From assembly GCA_030841035.1 (NCBI GenBank), contig JAVEDI010000020.1:1-35753 (forward strand): a stretch of DNA of 35,753 nucleotides. Direction: 5' to 3'. A program made the position numbers and the translations under genes. The notes beneath the pieces are model-generated. The model made no database searches and was not told where the DNA came from. It saw only the letters and a list, made by a program, of their open reading frames with translations. This stretch comes from Actinomycetota bacterium (GTDB lineage Bacteria; Actinomycetota; Actinomycetes; JACCUZ01). How positions within the stretch are numbered: position 1 is the stretch's first letter; each line of letters starts with the position of its first letter. Shown here piece after piece: positions 1 to 7,917 of the stretch.

Positions 1-1072
1 AGAGCATCGGGGTCTCGAAGGTCAGCGACCCGCGCCACATCGTGCCGATCCAGTTGAAGAACTTCACACCGGTCGGCACAGCGATCAGGAACGTCATGAA
101 GCTGAAGAACGGCAGCAGCACCGCGCCCGTCGGGAACATGTGGTGGGCCCACACCGTCACCGAGAGGCCGGCGATCGCGATCGTCGCGAAGACCAGGCCC
201 TTGTAACCGAAGATCGGCTTGCGGCTGAAGACCGGCAGGACCTCCGACACGATGCCGAAGAACGGCAGCGCGATGATGTAGACCTCGGGATGGCCGAAGA
301 ACCAGAACAGGTGCTGCCACAGGATGGCCCCGTGGTTGCCGGGGTCGAAGATGTGCGCGCCGAACCGCCGGTCGGCCTCGAGCGCCAGCAGCGCCGCCGC
401 GAGCACCGGGAAGGCCATCAGCACCAGCACGCTGGTGAGCAGGATGTTCCAGGTGAAGATCGGCATCCGGAACATCGTCATCCCGGGGGCGCGCATGCAG
501 AAGATCGTGGTGATGAAGTTGACGCCACCGAGGATGGTGCCGAAGCCGCTCAGTGCGAGACCCATGACCCACAGGTCGCTGCCGACACCCGGCGAGAAGA
601 GCTCGGAGGACAGCGGTGCGTAGGCGAACCAGCCGAAGCTCGCCGCACCGCCCGGGGTCAGGAAGCCCAGCATCGCGATGGTCCCGCCGAACAGGAACAG
701 CCAGTAGCTGAGCATGTTCAGGCGCGGGAACGCCACGTCCGGGGACCCGATCTGCAACGGCATGATGACGTTGGCGAAGCCCACGAACAGTGGCGTCGCG
801 AACAGCAGCAGCATGATCGTGCCGTGCATGGTGAAGAGCTGGTTGTACTGCTCGCCGTTGAAGAACTGGGTTCCCGGCCTCGCCAGCTCGGCGCGCATCA
901 GCAGCGCCATCAGGCCACCGATGAGGAAGAAGACGAACGAGGTGATCAGGTAGAGCTGACCGATCACCTTGTGGTCGGTGCTGGTGGCCCAGCGGACGAC
1001 CGTGCTGCCCTTCTTCTTGACCGGGACGGTGGGGCTCAGGACAGCGCTGCGCGGTTCGGCAGTGAGGGTCAC
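1..1072 (-). CDS. ctaD: Cytochrome c oxidase subunit I (aa3 type), partial, N-terminal part
   Basis: Heme-copper oxidase subunit I, the catalytic membrane subunit of the aa3 terminal oxidase that reduces O2 and pumps protons. About 357 N-terminal residues are present; the gene runs off the left edge (family length is about 560-580). The start is GTG at 1072, sharing GTGA with the ctaC stop, so the two genes are translationally coupled. Visible landmarks: [14 protein letters not shown] with the low-spin heme a ligand His; [15 protein letters not shown] with the CuB His and the Tyr that forms the His-Tyr cross-link; and HHMFPTG with the paired CuB histidines, close to the window edge. Many hydrophobic helices lie between them. 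The frame is open throughout, with no sign of damage. The call is secure. Confidence 0.96.
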   Translation of the reverse strand, partial: MTLTAEPRSAVLSPTVPVKKKGSTVVRWATSTDHKVIGQLYLITSFVFFLIGGLMALLMRAELARPGTQFFNGEQYNQLFTMHGTIMLLLFATPLFVGFANVIMPLQIGSPDVAFPRLNMLSYWLFLFGGTIAMLGFLTPGGAASFGWFAYAPLSSELFSPGVGSDLWVMGLALSGFGTILGGVNFITTIFCMRAPGMTMFRMPIFTWNILLTSVLVLMAFPVLAAALLALEADRRFGAHIFDPGNHGAILWQHLFWFFGHPEVYIIALPFFGIVSEVLPVFSRKPIFGYKGLVFATIAIAGLSVTVWAHHMFPTGAVLLPFFSFMTFLIAVPTGVKFFNWIGTMWRGSLTFETPML

Positions 1073-1884
1073 GGTGCGTTTTCCGCCTTCACCTGTGTGA
1101 CTCGGGCCTGGTAGTCCGCCGGACTGACGACCTTGACGTTGAACAGCATGCGGGCATGGTCCTGCCCGCACAGCTCAGCGCACCTGCCCTTGTACGTTCC
1201 GATCTTCTTGGGGACGATCTCGAACTTGTTCACCTGACCAGGGATGACGTCCATCTTGAACAGGAACGCAGGGACCCAGAACGAGTGGATGACGTCGTCG
1301 GACACGAGGCGGAACTGCACGCTCTCGCCCTGCGGCAACCACAGCGTCGGCGGCTGTCCGGGCGTGCCGGTCGTCGTCGCGTCCGGCCCGGCGTCGCTGT
1401 CGTAGGTGAACTGCCACGACCACTGGATGGCAGTGACGGTGATGCGGTGGTCGGGGTTGGCCGACGTCTTGAGGATGTCGGACTCGTCACGTGCGGTGAA
1501 GTAGAAGAAGACCGCGACGGCGATGAGCGGGATGACGGTGTAGAAGACCTCGATCGGCAGGTTGTAGCGCGTCTGCGCCGGCAGCCCCGTCTGGTTGCGC
1601 CGACGCCGGAAGAACACGACGGGCCACAGGATCAGCCCCCAGGTGATCGCACCGACCGCGAGCGCCGCGATCCACGAGCCCTGCCACAGCGACAGGATGC
1701 GCGGTGCGTGGTTGGTGACGTCCCGAGCCGGCATCGCGAACGTGGGCAGGTCCTCGGAGGCGCAGCCCGAAAGCAGCAGCGTGGACCCAACTATGACTGC
1801 CGCGACCAGAGGTGTCTTGCGACCCAACGTCTGCCTTCCCCGGGGTGTCGTCACGATGGTCGGACCCGGCCGCCGGGACAGCAC
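1069..1884 (-). CDS. ctaC: Cytochrome c oxidase subunit II
   Basis: CuA-bearing subunit II, 271 aa, which accepts electrons from cytochrome c and passes them to subunit I. Residues about 25-41 form a lipoprotein-type signal with lipobox LSGC, so the mature N-terminus is probably a lipidated Cys. Two transmembrane helices follow (around [20 protein letters not shown] and [17 protein letters not shown]). The periplasmic-side cupredoxin domain carries AIQWSWQF, the ligand His in [10 protein letters not shown], and the CuA motif [12 protein letters not shown]. The start is GTG 1884 with GGGA just upstream; an in-frame GTG at 1854 is a weaker alternative. It overlaps ctaD by GTGA. A -10-like TAGGGT (1917-1912, minus strand) lies 27 bases before the start. 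Confidence 0.96.
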   Translation of the reverse strand: MLSRRPGPTIVTTPRGRQTLGRKTPLVAAVIVGSTLLLSGCASEDLPTFAMPARDVTNHAPRILSLWQGSWIAALAVGAITWGLILWPVVFFRRRRNQTGLPAQTRYNLPIEVFYTVIPLIAVAVFFYFTARDESDILKTSANPDHRITVTAIQWSWQFTYDSDAGPDATTTGTPGQPPTLWLPQGESVQFRLVSDDVIHSFWVPAFLFKMDVIPGQVNKFEIVPKKIGTYKGRCAELCGQDHARMLFNVKVVSPADYQARVTQVKAENAP

Positions 1885-1976
1885 GTCCCAGCGACCGCCA
1901 CAGCGAAAGTCACCCTACTCCAGGCACCGGACAGGACTGCGGAGAGGGCGCGTTGCTCCGGTGGCGCTCGGTGCGG

Positions 1977-2720
1977 CTACCCGTCGACCTGCGGCACCAG
2001 CGACGGCTGCGGCAGCGAGAGCGCGGCCGAGAGCCGGGCGAGGTACGCGGCACGCGGCACGGCGGTGGCGCCGAGCCGGCCGAGGTGGTCGGTCCTCCAC
2101 TGCACGTCGAGCAGCCGCTCCGGCGCGCGCCGCTCGGCAGCGCGGTCACGTTCGGTCGCCGCGCGCAGCATCGCCACCAGCCCGACGAGGGCGACCTTCG
2201 AAGCGTCGCGTTCGCGGTGGAACATCGACTCACCGGCGAACAGTCCTCCGACGCTCACCCCGTAGAGACCCCCGGCCAGCCGCGGGGGCCCGTCCTCGTC
2301 GGTCGACCACGCCTCGACGCTGTGCACCCAGCCGAGCTCGTGCAGCCGCCGGTACGCGGCGCGGATGTCCCGCCGGATCCAGCCGCCGGGCCGGCGGGGG
2401 TCCGCGCACGCGTCGACCACCTCGTCGTACGCCGTGTCGACCGTGATCCGAAACCGCCGGCACGACGCGCGCAGCGAGCGGGTGACGACCAGGTCGTCCA
2501 GCTCCAGGACGCCGCGAGGGTCCGGCGACCACCAGCCGATCGGGCCGCGGCGCGAGAGCGGCATCGGGAAGACACCGGAGCGGTAGGCCGCCAGCAACGT
2601 GGCGGGCTCGAGGTCGGCACCGACGCCGAGCAGGTCCTCGCCGGCTGGCGCCGCCGCCACCGAGAAGGCGTACGCCGACGGCGGCGGCTCGACGGGGCGG
2701 CCGCCCGGCGACGGGGTCAG
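1977..2720 (-). CDS. aat: Leucyl/phenylalanyl-tRNA--protein transferase
   Basis: Aat attaches Leu or Phe from aminoacyl-tRNA to proteins with N-terminal Arg or Lys, marking them for ClpS/ClpAP-type degradation (bacterial N-end rule). Family signatures are clear: LLGVGADLEPATLLAAYRSG, VFPMP, WWSPDPRG, HELGWVHSVEAW and GGLYGV...GESMF followed by DASK. The start is unusual. No in-frame ATG, GTG or TTG lies between the adoK end and GTG 2660, yet starting at 2660 removes the AYAF segment that aligns with the family N-terminus. A CTG at 2720 shares CTGA with the adoK stop and would give 247 aa, close to the E. coli length of 234. I use 2720; a 227-aa product from 2660 is the alternative. Confidence 0.9.
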   Translation of the reverse strand: MTPSPGGRPVEPPPSAYAFSVAAAPAGEDLLGVGADLEPATLLAAYRSGVFPMPLSRRGPIGWWSPDPRGVLELDDLVVTRSLRASCRRFRITVDTAYDEVVDACADPRRPGGWIRRDIRAAYRRLHELGWVHSVEAWSTDEDGPPRLAGGLYGVSVGGLFAGESMFHRERDASKVALVGLVAMLRAATERDRAAERRAPERLLDVQWRTDHLGRLGATAVPRAAYLARLSAALSLPQPSLVPQVDG

Positions 2721-3703
2721 GGTCGGGGGCAGCGCAGGTGTGGGGACACGTCGGCCACCGCGTCGGGCCCGTAGGCGTCGCCGAGCCGCTCGAGGAACCG
2801 CTGCTGACCCAGCTCGTACTCCTGCGTGCCGACCGTCTCGATGACGTGGGCGGCGAGCAGCGAGCCCACCTCGGCGCAGCGCTGCAGGGGCAGCCCCCAT
2901 GCGACGCCCGCCAGGAACCCGGACCGGAACGCGTCGCCGACGCCGGTCGGGTCGGCCTTGGTCTCCTCCTGCGCGCAGGCGACCTGCACCGGGGGCTCAC
3001 CGCGGCGCTCGATCACAGCGCCCTTGGGCCCGTGCGTCGTGACGCGCACGCCCACCCGCGTGAGGATCTCCTCGCCCGACCAGCCGGTCTTCTGCTCGGT
3101 GAGCCCGGCCTCGTACTCGTTGGTGAAGAGATAGGCGGCTCCGTCGACCAGCCGGCGGATCTCCTCCCCGCCCATGCGGGCCAGCTGCTGCGAGGGGTCG
3201 GCGGCGAACGGGATGCCGCGGCTGCGGCACTCGTCGGTGTGGCGAATCATCGCCTCGGGGTCGTTGGCGCCGATCACGACGAGGTCGAGCCCGCCCAGCC
3301 GCTGGACGACCGGGGCGATCTCGATGTCACGCGCCTCGCTCATCGCCCCGGGGTAGAAGGACGCGATCTGGTTGTGGTCGGCGTCGGTCGTGCACAGGAA
3401 CCGTGCCGTATGGCGCAGGTCCGACACGTGCACCGACGCCGTGTCGACCCCGTGGCGCTCCAGCCAGGACCGGTAGTCGGCGAAGTCCTGCCCCACGGCC
3501 CCCAGCAGCGCAGGGCGCAGCCCCAGCACGCCCATGCCGAAGCAGATGTTGGCGGCCACCCCTCCGCGGCGGATGTCGAGGTCCTCCACGAGGAAGGACA
3601 GCGACACCTTGTCGAGTCGGTCCGCGACGAGCGAGTCGGTGAAGTGACCCGGGAACGTCATCAGGTGGTCGGTCGCGATGGAACCGGTGACGGCGATGCG
3701 CAC
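2717..3703 (-). CDS. adoK: Adenosine kinase, PfkB/ribokinase family
   Basis: PfkB-family sugar kinase, 328 aa, phosphorylating adenosine to AMP in purine salvage. The match to mycobacterial AdoK (Rv2202c, from memory) is close from end to end: MRIAVTGSIATDHLM at the N-terminus, ASFYPGAMSEAR, VIGANDPEAM, FAADPSQQLAR, AYLFTNEYE and the C-terminal anion-hole/catalytic motif DPTGVGDAFRSGF, whose GVGD Asp is the catalytic base. The start is GTG 3703, preceded by CTGGAG at a workable distance. A -10-like TAGTCT lies at 3759-3754 on the minus strand. The gene sits just upstream of aat with stop-start overlap. Substrate is inferred from similarity to AdoK rather than to ribokinase. Confidence 0.92.
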   Translation of the reverse strand: MRIAVTGSIATDHLMTFPGHFTDSLVADRLDKVSLSFLVEDLDIRRGGVAANICFGMGVLGLRPALLGAVGQDFADYRSWLERHGVDTASVHVSDLRHTARFLCTTDADHNQIASFYPGAMSEARDIEIAPVVQRLGGLDLVVIGANDPEAMIRHTDECRSRGIPFAADPSQQLARMGGEEIRRLVDGAAYLFTNEYEAGLTEQKTGWSGEEILTRVGVRVTTHGPKGAVIERRGEPPVQVACAQEETKADPTGVGDAFRSGFLAGVAWGLPLQRCAEVGSLLAAHVIETVGTQEYELGQQRFLERLGDAYGPDAVADVSPHLRCPRP

Positions 3704-3796
3704 AGGTCAGCGCTCCAGGGTGTGGGAGAGAGGTGCCGGTCGTCGACGGCCAAAGACTACCGGTCGGTATGCATTCCTCAGCCCGCGGCACGGCCG

Positions 3797-3802
3797 TAAC
3801 GT
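3797..3802 (+). promoter_or_regulatory. -10 element TAACGT of a leaderless transcript
   Basis: TAACGT is followed by 7 bases and then the GTG at 3810. This spacing puts the transcription start on or next to the start codon, the usual layout of actinobacterial leaderless genes. The same layout recurs at several other starts in the window. No clear -35 is seen. Confidence 0.5.
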
Positions 3803-3809
3803 TGCGGCC

Positions 3810-4070
3810 GTGACAACCCCGCGAACGGGTCCGGTGCGCTCCTACGGTCCGGGAGACCAGCGGATGACGCCGGGTCGCGTCGGCACGCACGCCGAGGTGC
3901 CCTCCGAGGTCGAGCCGGCCTCCCTCGACGACCTGGTCGCCGACTGCGCGGCCGTCCGCGCGCTGCCCGGGGGGCCGGCGAGGTCCGGCGTTCCGGTCCA
4001 GGCTCGCCCGCTGGCGATCCCCGAGTCGGCGCTGGCCCTCGTCGCCGGCCTCGACACGTACGGCGACTGA
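3810..4070 (+). CDS. Small protein of unknown function (86 aa)
   Basis: I do not recognise this protein. It reads from GTG 3810 and has no signal peptide or membrane segment. It is rich in Pro, Ala, Gly and Val, with a mildly acidic middle (SEVEPASLDDLVADCAAV) and ends in LDTYGD. Support for it being real: a -10 hexamer sits exactly at leaderless distance, codon third positions are GC-rich like the neighbours, and it leads directly into the secreted-protein gene 78 bases downstream in the same direction. It diverges from adoK across about 106 bases. It might act with the downstream secreted protein, but nothing in the sequence shows this. Confidence 0.5.
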   Translation: MTTPRTGPVRSYGPGDQRMTPGRVGTHAEVPSEVEPASLDDLVADCAAVRALPGGPARSGVPVQARPLAIPESALALVAGLDTYGD

Positions 4071-4148
4071 GCAGCCGCGGGGCGCCCCCTCCCAGGCAAA
4101 CCCCGCCGGCCGGCGGAACCGGCGGCGCACCGGTCGCGTCGTAGCGCC

Positions 4149-5591
4149 ATGAGCACCTCGAGCACAGCGCGCCGGGCCGCGCCCCCGCTGGCCGCCCTCA
4201 CGGTGCTGCTGCTGCTCGCAGGAGTGCTCGGGGCGCTGCGGTCCGGCAGCCCCCCTTCCGGCCGGCCGGGTGCAGCCCTCGCGACACCTCCGGTGCTGCG
4301 GCTGAGCGACTACCGGGCGCCGGGGCGATCCGCCGAGGCCGCGCAGCAGCTTCGGCTCGGGGGTGCCCTGCCGGTGTCCACCCCGGATCCCGTCGCCCTC
4401 CGGGCGCTGCGCCCTCCGGCGCCCGCCGCCATGGCCGAGCTGGCCCGCAGCCTCGGGCTGTCGGGCACCGGTCGGTCGGAGGGCGCCGCCACGGTGTTCG
4501 GGTCGGGCACCAGGACGCTTGTGGTGCAGGAGGCCCCGGGTGGGCCGTGGCAGTACGCCGCGGGCGACGCGCAGGGTTGCCCGGCACGTCCGACGCTGCC
4601 GAGGACGCCGATGGGCAAGAACCACCCCGGCCTCGAGGTCCGCTGCGAGGCGGCACCGCAGCGCCTCGGCACGGGCTCGGCCGACGGTGCCGCCGACGGT
4701 GCCGCCGACGGTGTCGCTGCCGGTGCCGCTGCCGGTACCTCGGACCTCGACCTCGCCGCTGCCGTGCTGCGCGCGGCCGGCATCGATGCGGCGCAGCGCA
4801 GGACGCAGCTCAGCGGCAGCACCGCGACGGTCCTCGCGCGGCCCGCGGTCGCGGGTCTTCCCACAGCGGGCCTCACCACCTCGGTGCGGGTGGACGGGTC
4901 ACACGTCCTGGACGCGGGCGGCTGGCTGGTCGCGACGGAGCAGGGCCCGCGGTACCCGGTGATCAACGCGCGGCAGGCGTGGGACCGGTTGCGACGTACG
5001 CCGCTTGTGCGGACCTCGATCGGCTGCACCGAGTCGCTCGCTGCGCGCCGGGACCCGCTGCACTGCTGCGCACCGACGACTGTCACCGGCGCGCGTCTCG
5101 GACTGTCGCTCCAGCACGAGGGTGACCGCCCGGTCCTCGTGCCGGCGTGGCTGTTCCGGGTGCAGGGCTGCGACGAGGAGCTGCCCGTGGTCGCCGTGCC
5201 GCAGAGTCTGCTCGCCGACGACGCTTCGGGAGCCAGCGCCGAGCCGGGTTCCCCCGGTACGGGGACGGGGCGGGACCCCCGCGGGGCCGGGACCGACCCG
5301 GGCGCCACGCAACCGGCCACCGGGGCACGTCTCACGGTGCAGCGCGCCGGACGCGACGCGCTGACGGTGAGGTTCACCGGCGGTGTCGCGGCGTGCTGGA
5401 CCTACCGCGTCCTCGCCACCGAGCAGGACCAGCGGGTGCTGCTCACGCTGACCGAGAAGGTCGCGGCGGACAGGCGGTGCATCGAGCTGGCGCAGGAGCA
5501 TGTGCGGACCGTGCACCTGAACCGCCCCCTGGGCGACCGGCAGGTGCTCGACGCGCGGACCGGCGCGCTGCTGCTCGACCGGCCGCGGTGA
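4149..5591 (+). CDS. Secreted or membrane-anchored Cys-containing protein of unknown function
   Basis: 480 aa from ATG 4149. Residues about 12-31 form a hydrophobic signal peptide or signal anchor (LAALTVLLLLAGVLGAL), so the rest is probably outside the membrane. The extracellular part has several cysteines in short motifs (GCPARP, VRCEA, IGCTES, HCCAPT, QGCDEE, ACWTY, RCIEL), suggesting disulfides. Around residues 178-197 a degenerate repeat of Ala-Asp-Gly-Ala gives a flexible linker, and a second Gly/Pro/Thr-rich linker lies near residues 360-395. The last 80 residues read as a beta-rich module ending LDARTGALLLDRPR. No enzyme motif is visible. Mycobacteria have a membrane protein gene in the matching place (Rv2203), but I cannot assert orthology. 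Confidence 0.75.
   Translation: MSTSSTARRAAPPLAALTVLLLLAGVLGALRSGSPPSGRPGAALATPPVLRLSDYRAPGRSAEAAQQLRLGGALPVSTPDPVALRALRPPAPAAMAELARSLGLSGTGRSEGAATVFGSGTRTLVVQEAPGGPWQYAAGDAQGCPARPTLPRTPMGKNHPGLEVRCEAAPQRLGTGSADGAADGAADGVAAGAAAGTSDLDLAAAVLRAAGIDAAQRRTQLSGSTATVLARPAVAGLPTAGLTTSVRVDGSHVLDAGGWLVATEQGPRYPVINARQAWDRLRRTPLVRTSIGCTESLAARRDPLHCCAPTTVTGARLGLSLQHEGDRPVLVPAWLFRVQGCDEELPVVAVPQSLLADDASGASAEPGSPGTGTGRDPRGAGTDPGATQPATGARLTVQRAGRDALTVRFTGGVAACWTYRVLATEQDQRVLLTLTEKVAADRRCIELAQEHVRTVHLNRPLGDRQVLDARTGALLLDRPR
4678..4737 (+). repeat. Short in-frame tandem repeat (GCCGACGGT-like)
   Basis: Units of GCCGACGGTGCC and variants (GCTGCCGGT) repeat in frame and encode Ala-Asp-Gly-Ala / Ala-Ala-Gly runs inside the secreted protein. 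It is probably a linker that can vary in length by slippage. Confidence 0.6.
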
Positions 5592-5633
5592 CCGGCCGGC
5601 ACGGCTCCAGCGGGCCGGGAGGCCGGGCATGCG

Positions 5634-5669
5634 TCAGGGCGGGCACCCGACCACGGAGGCCCGCCCTGA
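5634..5669. terminator. Perfect 11-bp hairpin between convergent genes (bidirectional terminator)
   Basis: TCAGGGCGGGC (5634-5644) pairs perfectly with GCCCGCCCTGA (5659-5669) across a 14-base loop. It lies between the plus-strand secreted-protein gene and the minus-strand erpA stop. It has no U-tract, as is usual in very GC-rich actinobacteria, and could end both transcripts. Confidence 0.7.
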
Positions 5670-5684
5670 GCGCAGGTCGGCGCC

Positions 5685-6056
5685 CTAGTGGAACGAGTCA
5701 CCGCAGGCGCACGAGCCGCCGGCGTTGGGGTTGTCGATGGTGAATCCCTGCTTCTCGATGGTGTCGACGAAGTCGATCGTCGCGCCGGAGAGGTAGGGGG
5801 CGCTCATCCGGTCGACGACCACACCGACGCCGCCGAAGTCGGAGACGACGTCACCGTCGAGCGAACGCTCGTCGAAGAAAAGCTGGTAGCGAAGGCCCGA
5901 ACAGCCACCGGGCTGCACGGCGACACGCAGCTGGAGGTCGTCGCGACCCTCTTGCTCGAGCAGGCCCTTGACCTTGCCCGCAGCACCGTCGGTGAGCACG
6001 ATGCCCGCCGGACCGCCGTCGGCGACGTCCTGCGTGGTCTGCTCCTGAACCGTCAT
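5685..6056 (-). CDS. erpA: Iron-sulfur cluster insertion protein (A-type carrier, HesB/ErpA)
   Basis: A-type Fe-S carrier, 123 aa, delivering clusters to apo-proteins. The three conserved cysteines are present: one in PGGCSG around residue 52 and two in the C-terminal GSCACGDSFH. The family segments VDRMSAPYLSGATIDFVD and GFTIDNPNA match well. The start is ATG 6056 with AGGAG eight bases upstream. The 118 bases upstream to the glycerate kinase end hold its own promoter region; I could not pick a convincing -10. The position next to adoK and glycerate kinase matches mycobacterial Rv2204c. A likely local client is LipA (28788-29723), which needs two 4Fe-4S clusters. Confidence 0.94.
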   Translation of the reverse strand: MTVQEQTTQDVADGGPAGIVLTDGAAGKVKGLLEQEGRDDLQLRVAVQPGGCSGLRYQLFFDERSLDGDVVSDFGGVGVVVDRMSAPYLSGATIDFVDTIEKQGFTIDNPNAGGSCACGDSFH

Positions 6057-6174
6057 GTGTTGCTCCTGATCACGTTGACTGTGGTCGACCTGTCGGGCGG
6101 AACGTGACGTCCCCTCCGGTCATTCCTCCACCATGGTTACACAGGTACGGGCCGAGATCGCCCCCCTGCTCGGG

Positions 6175-7266
6175 TTATCTCGACCACGTCCGGGCCACCC
6201 TGGCCGCGAGAGCCTGCAGGTCTGCCGACGCAGTGTGACCTCGGTCACTGGCGGGCATGTCCTCGATCCCGTAGGCGGCGTCGATGCCCGACGCGGCCAG
6301 CTCGCGGCGCCCCACCTCCACGCGGCCGGCCAGCACGACGGTCGGACGTCCGGCGTCCTGGGCGCTTCGCGCCACCCCGGCGACGACCTTGCCCCGCAGC
6401 GACTGCCAGTCGAAGGCGCCCTCGCCGGTGATCAGCAGGTCCGCGCGCCTGGCTCGCTCCGGGAGGTGTACGGCGTCGAGCGCGAGCTGGGCGCCAGGGA
6501 CCCGGCTGGCACCGAGCAGCAGCAGCGCGAAACCGATCCCGCCGCCGGCGCCGGCCCCGCCGCGGACCGCCACGCCCCCGTCGGTGAGCGTCGCCCAGAC
6601 CCGCAGCCCGCGCTCGAGCTGCTCGCGCGCGTCGCGGCCGGCCCCCTTCTGCGCACCGAAACCGTGCGCGGCGCCGTCGTGCCCGAGCAGCGGTGCGTCC
6701 ACGTCGGTCGCAGCCACCAGCTCCAGCCCAGCCAGGCGCTCACGCGCCGCGACGAGGTCGACCGGTTGGTCCAGCGCGGCGAGAGCACCGCCGCCGCGTG
6801 CCAGCACCTGAGCCGGCCCGGCACCCAGGGCCGCGAGCAGCCCGGCTCCGCCGTCCGTGCTGGCCGTCCCCCCGACACCGACGACGACCCGGTGGACGCC
6901 GGCGTCGGCCGCCGCGGCCATCAGCTCGCCGACGCCGTACGACGACGCCGCCAGCGCGTCGCGCCGCTGCGGGTCCACCAGGTGCAGCCCGCACGCCTGG
7001 GAGACCTCGATGTATGCCGTGTCACCGACCCGCAGCAGCGGAGCCGGCGTCGGTATCCCCAGCGGACCACGAACCGTCTCGGCCAGCAGCTCACCGCCGA
7101 GCCCTGCGTGCAGCACCTCCAGGAACCCGGGACCGCCGTCGGACAGCGGGACCAGCTCCACCTCGTCCTCGGGGGCGGTGCGGGCCCAGCCGTCGCGGAT
7201 GGCCTCGGCCGCCTCGGTCGCGGTGAGCGTGCCGGCGAACTTGTCCGGAGCGACGAGGATGCGCAT
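6175..7266 (-). CDS. Glycerate kinase (type I)
   Basis: Glycerate 2-kinase family, phosphorylating D-glycerate with ATP. It starts MRILVAPDKFAGTLTATEAAEA, the typical N-terminus of the family, followed by VPLSDGGPGF, the Gly-rich GVGGTASTDGGAG segment, GAQKGAG and the ITGEGAFDWQSLRGKVVAGVA block near the C-terminus. I chose ATG 7266 because AGGA lies at a proper distance before it and the family begins at this Met; ATG 7275 (adding MTR) is also possible. The product is 363 aa, a normal length. The family usually has GDGGEGT where this protein has SDGGPGF, a small departure in the substrate region. The locus matches Rv2205c in mycobacteria. Confidence 0.9.
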   Translation of the reverse strand: MRILVAPDKFAGTLTATEAAEAIRDGWARTAPEDEVELVPLSDGGPGFLEVLHAGLGGELLAETVRGPLGIPTPAPLLRVGDTAYIEVSQACGLHLVDPQRRDALAASSYGVGELMAAAADAGVHRVVVGVGGTASTDGGAGLLAALGAGPAQVLARGGGALAALDQPVDLVAARERLAGLELVAATDVDAPLLGHDGAAHGFGAQKGAGRDAREQLERGLRVWATLTDGGVAVRGGAGAGGGIGFALLLLGASRVPGAQLALDAVHLPERARRADLLITGEGAFDWQSLRGKVVAGVARSAQDAGRPTVVLAGRVEVGRRELAASGIDAAYGIEDMPASDRGHTASADLQALAARVARTWSR

Positions 7267-7347
7267 GCGGGTCATCCTGCCGGACCCGCGAACCACCGGG
7301 CGCGGCATCGGGATCCGGTGCAGCGGTGGTCTTCGCCGGGGCCCTGG

Positions 7348-7917
7348 TCAGAGACCGGGAGCGCCCCACACCGGGAACCACCGCGACAGGTCGGGCTCGA
7401 TGGTGAGCTCGTGGGTCAGGGCCGTGCGCACCTGCAGCTCCAGGGCGTTGTCGCGGCGCTGCCCGTCAAGCGGTGCGAAGGGATAGAACGTCCCGCGCTT
7501 GTAGAGGTAGACCAGGGCCAGCCGGCGGCCCGCGTCGTCGGCGAAGGAGACCAGCGAGCACAGCAGCGACGAGCCGAAGCCGGCCGCCTGCAGCGTGTCG
7601 TTGACAGCATGCAGGTCGGTGACCAGCCCGGGCACGTCCGTGGGCTCGTGCCGTACCAACAGCCACGTGTAGCCGTAGGAGTCCACCGACCGCTGCACCG
7701 CGGGACCGGAGTCAGCGTCCAGCAGGGCCTGTACGTCGGTGGTGACTGCAGCGGACGCGCCACCTTCGACCTCGCGGAAGCTCACCGAGCCCAGCCCCGT
7801 CGGGCGCATCCCGATGGCCGACTCCAGCGTCAGCGCGGCGTCGGGGATGGCGAACAGCTGGTCGAGCTGCGGCCGGACCGGCGGGGTGCGGCCGAAGACC
7901 TTGTCGAGGAGTCCCAT
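7348..7917 (-). CDS. pspAB: PspA-associated protein PspAB
   Basis: 189-aa soluble protein that I recognise as the actinobacterial PspAB family: MGLLDKVFGR start, LFAIPDAALTLESA, DSYGYTWLLVR, DLHAVNDTLQAAGFG, LVYLYKRGTFYPFAPLDGQ and the C-terminal RWFPVWGAPGL. Its biochemical function is not known; the name rests on constant linkage to pspA. It is the last gene of pspA-pspAA-htpX-pspAB, and its ATG (7917) overlaps the htpX stop by one base, so it is translationally coupled. It probably takes part in sensing or repairing envelope stress at the inner face of the membrane. Confidence 0.85.
   Translation of the reverse strand: MGLLDKVFGRTPPVRPQLDQLFAIPDAALTLESAIGMRPTGLGSVSFREVEGGASAAVTTDVQALLDADSGPAVQRSVDSYGYTWLLVRHEPTDVPGLVTDLHAVNDTLQAAGFGSSLLCSLVSFADDAGRRLALVYLYKRGTFYPFAPLDGQRRDNALELQVRTALTHELTIEPDLSRWFPVWGAPGL

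Noticed and set aside
140-1114. Plus-strand open frame over ctaD
   Set aside because: Antisense to conserved heme-copper oxidase sequence; the product is a charged low-complexity string.
3758-3769. TACCGGTCGGTA as a TetR-type operator between adoK and the small ORF
   Set aside because: Only 4-base arms are symmetric and no TetR gene is near; this can occur by chance.
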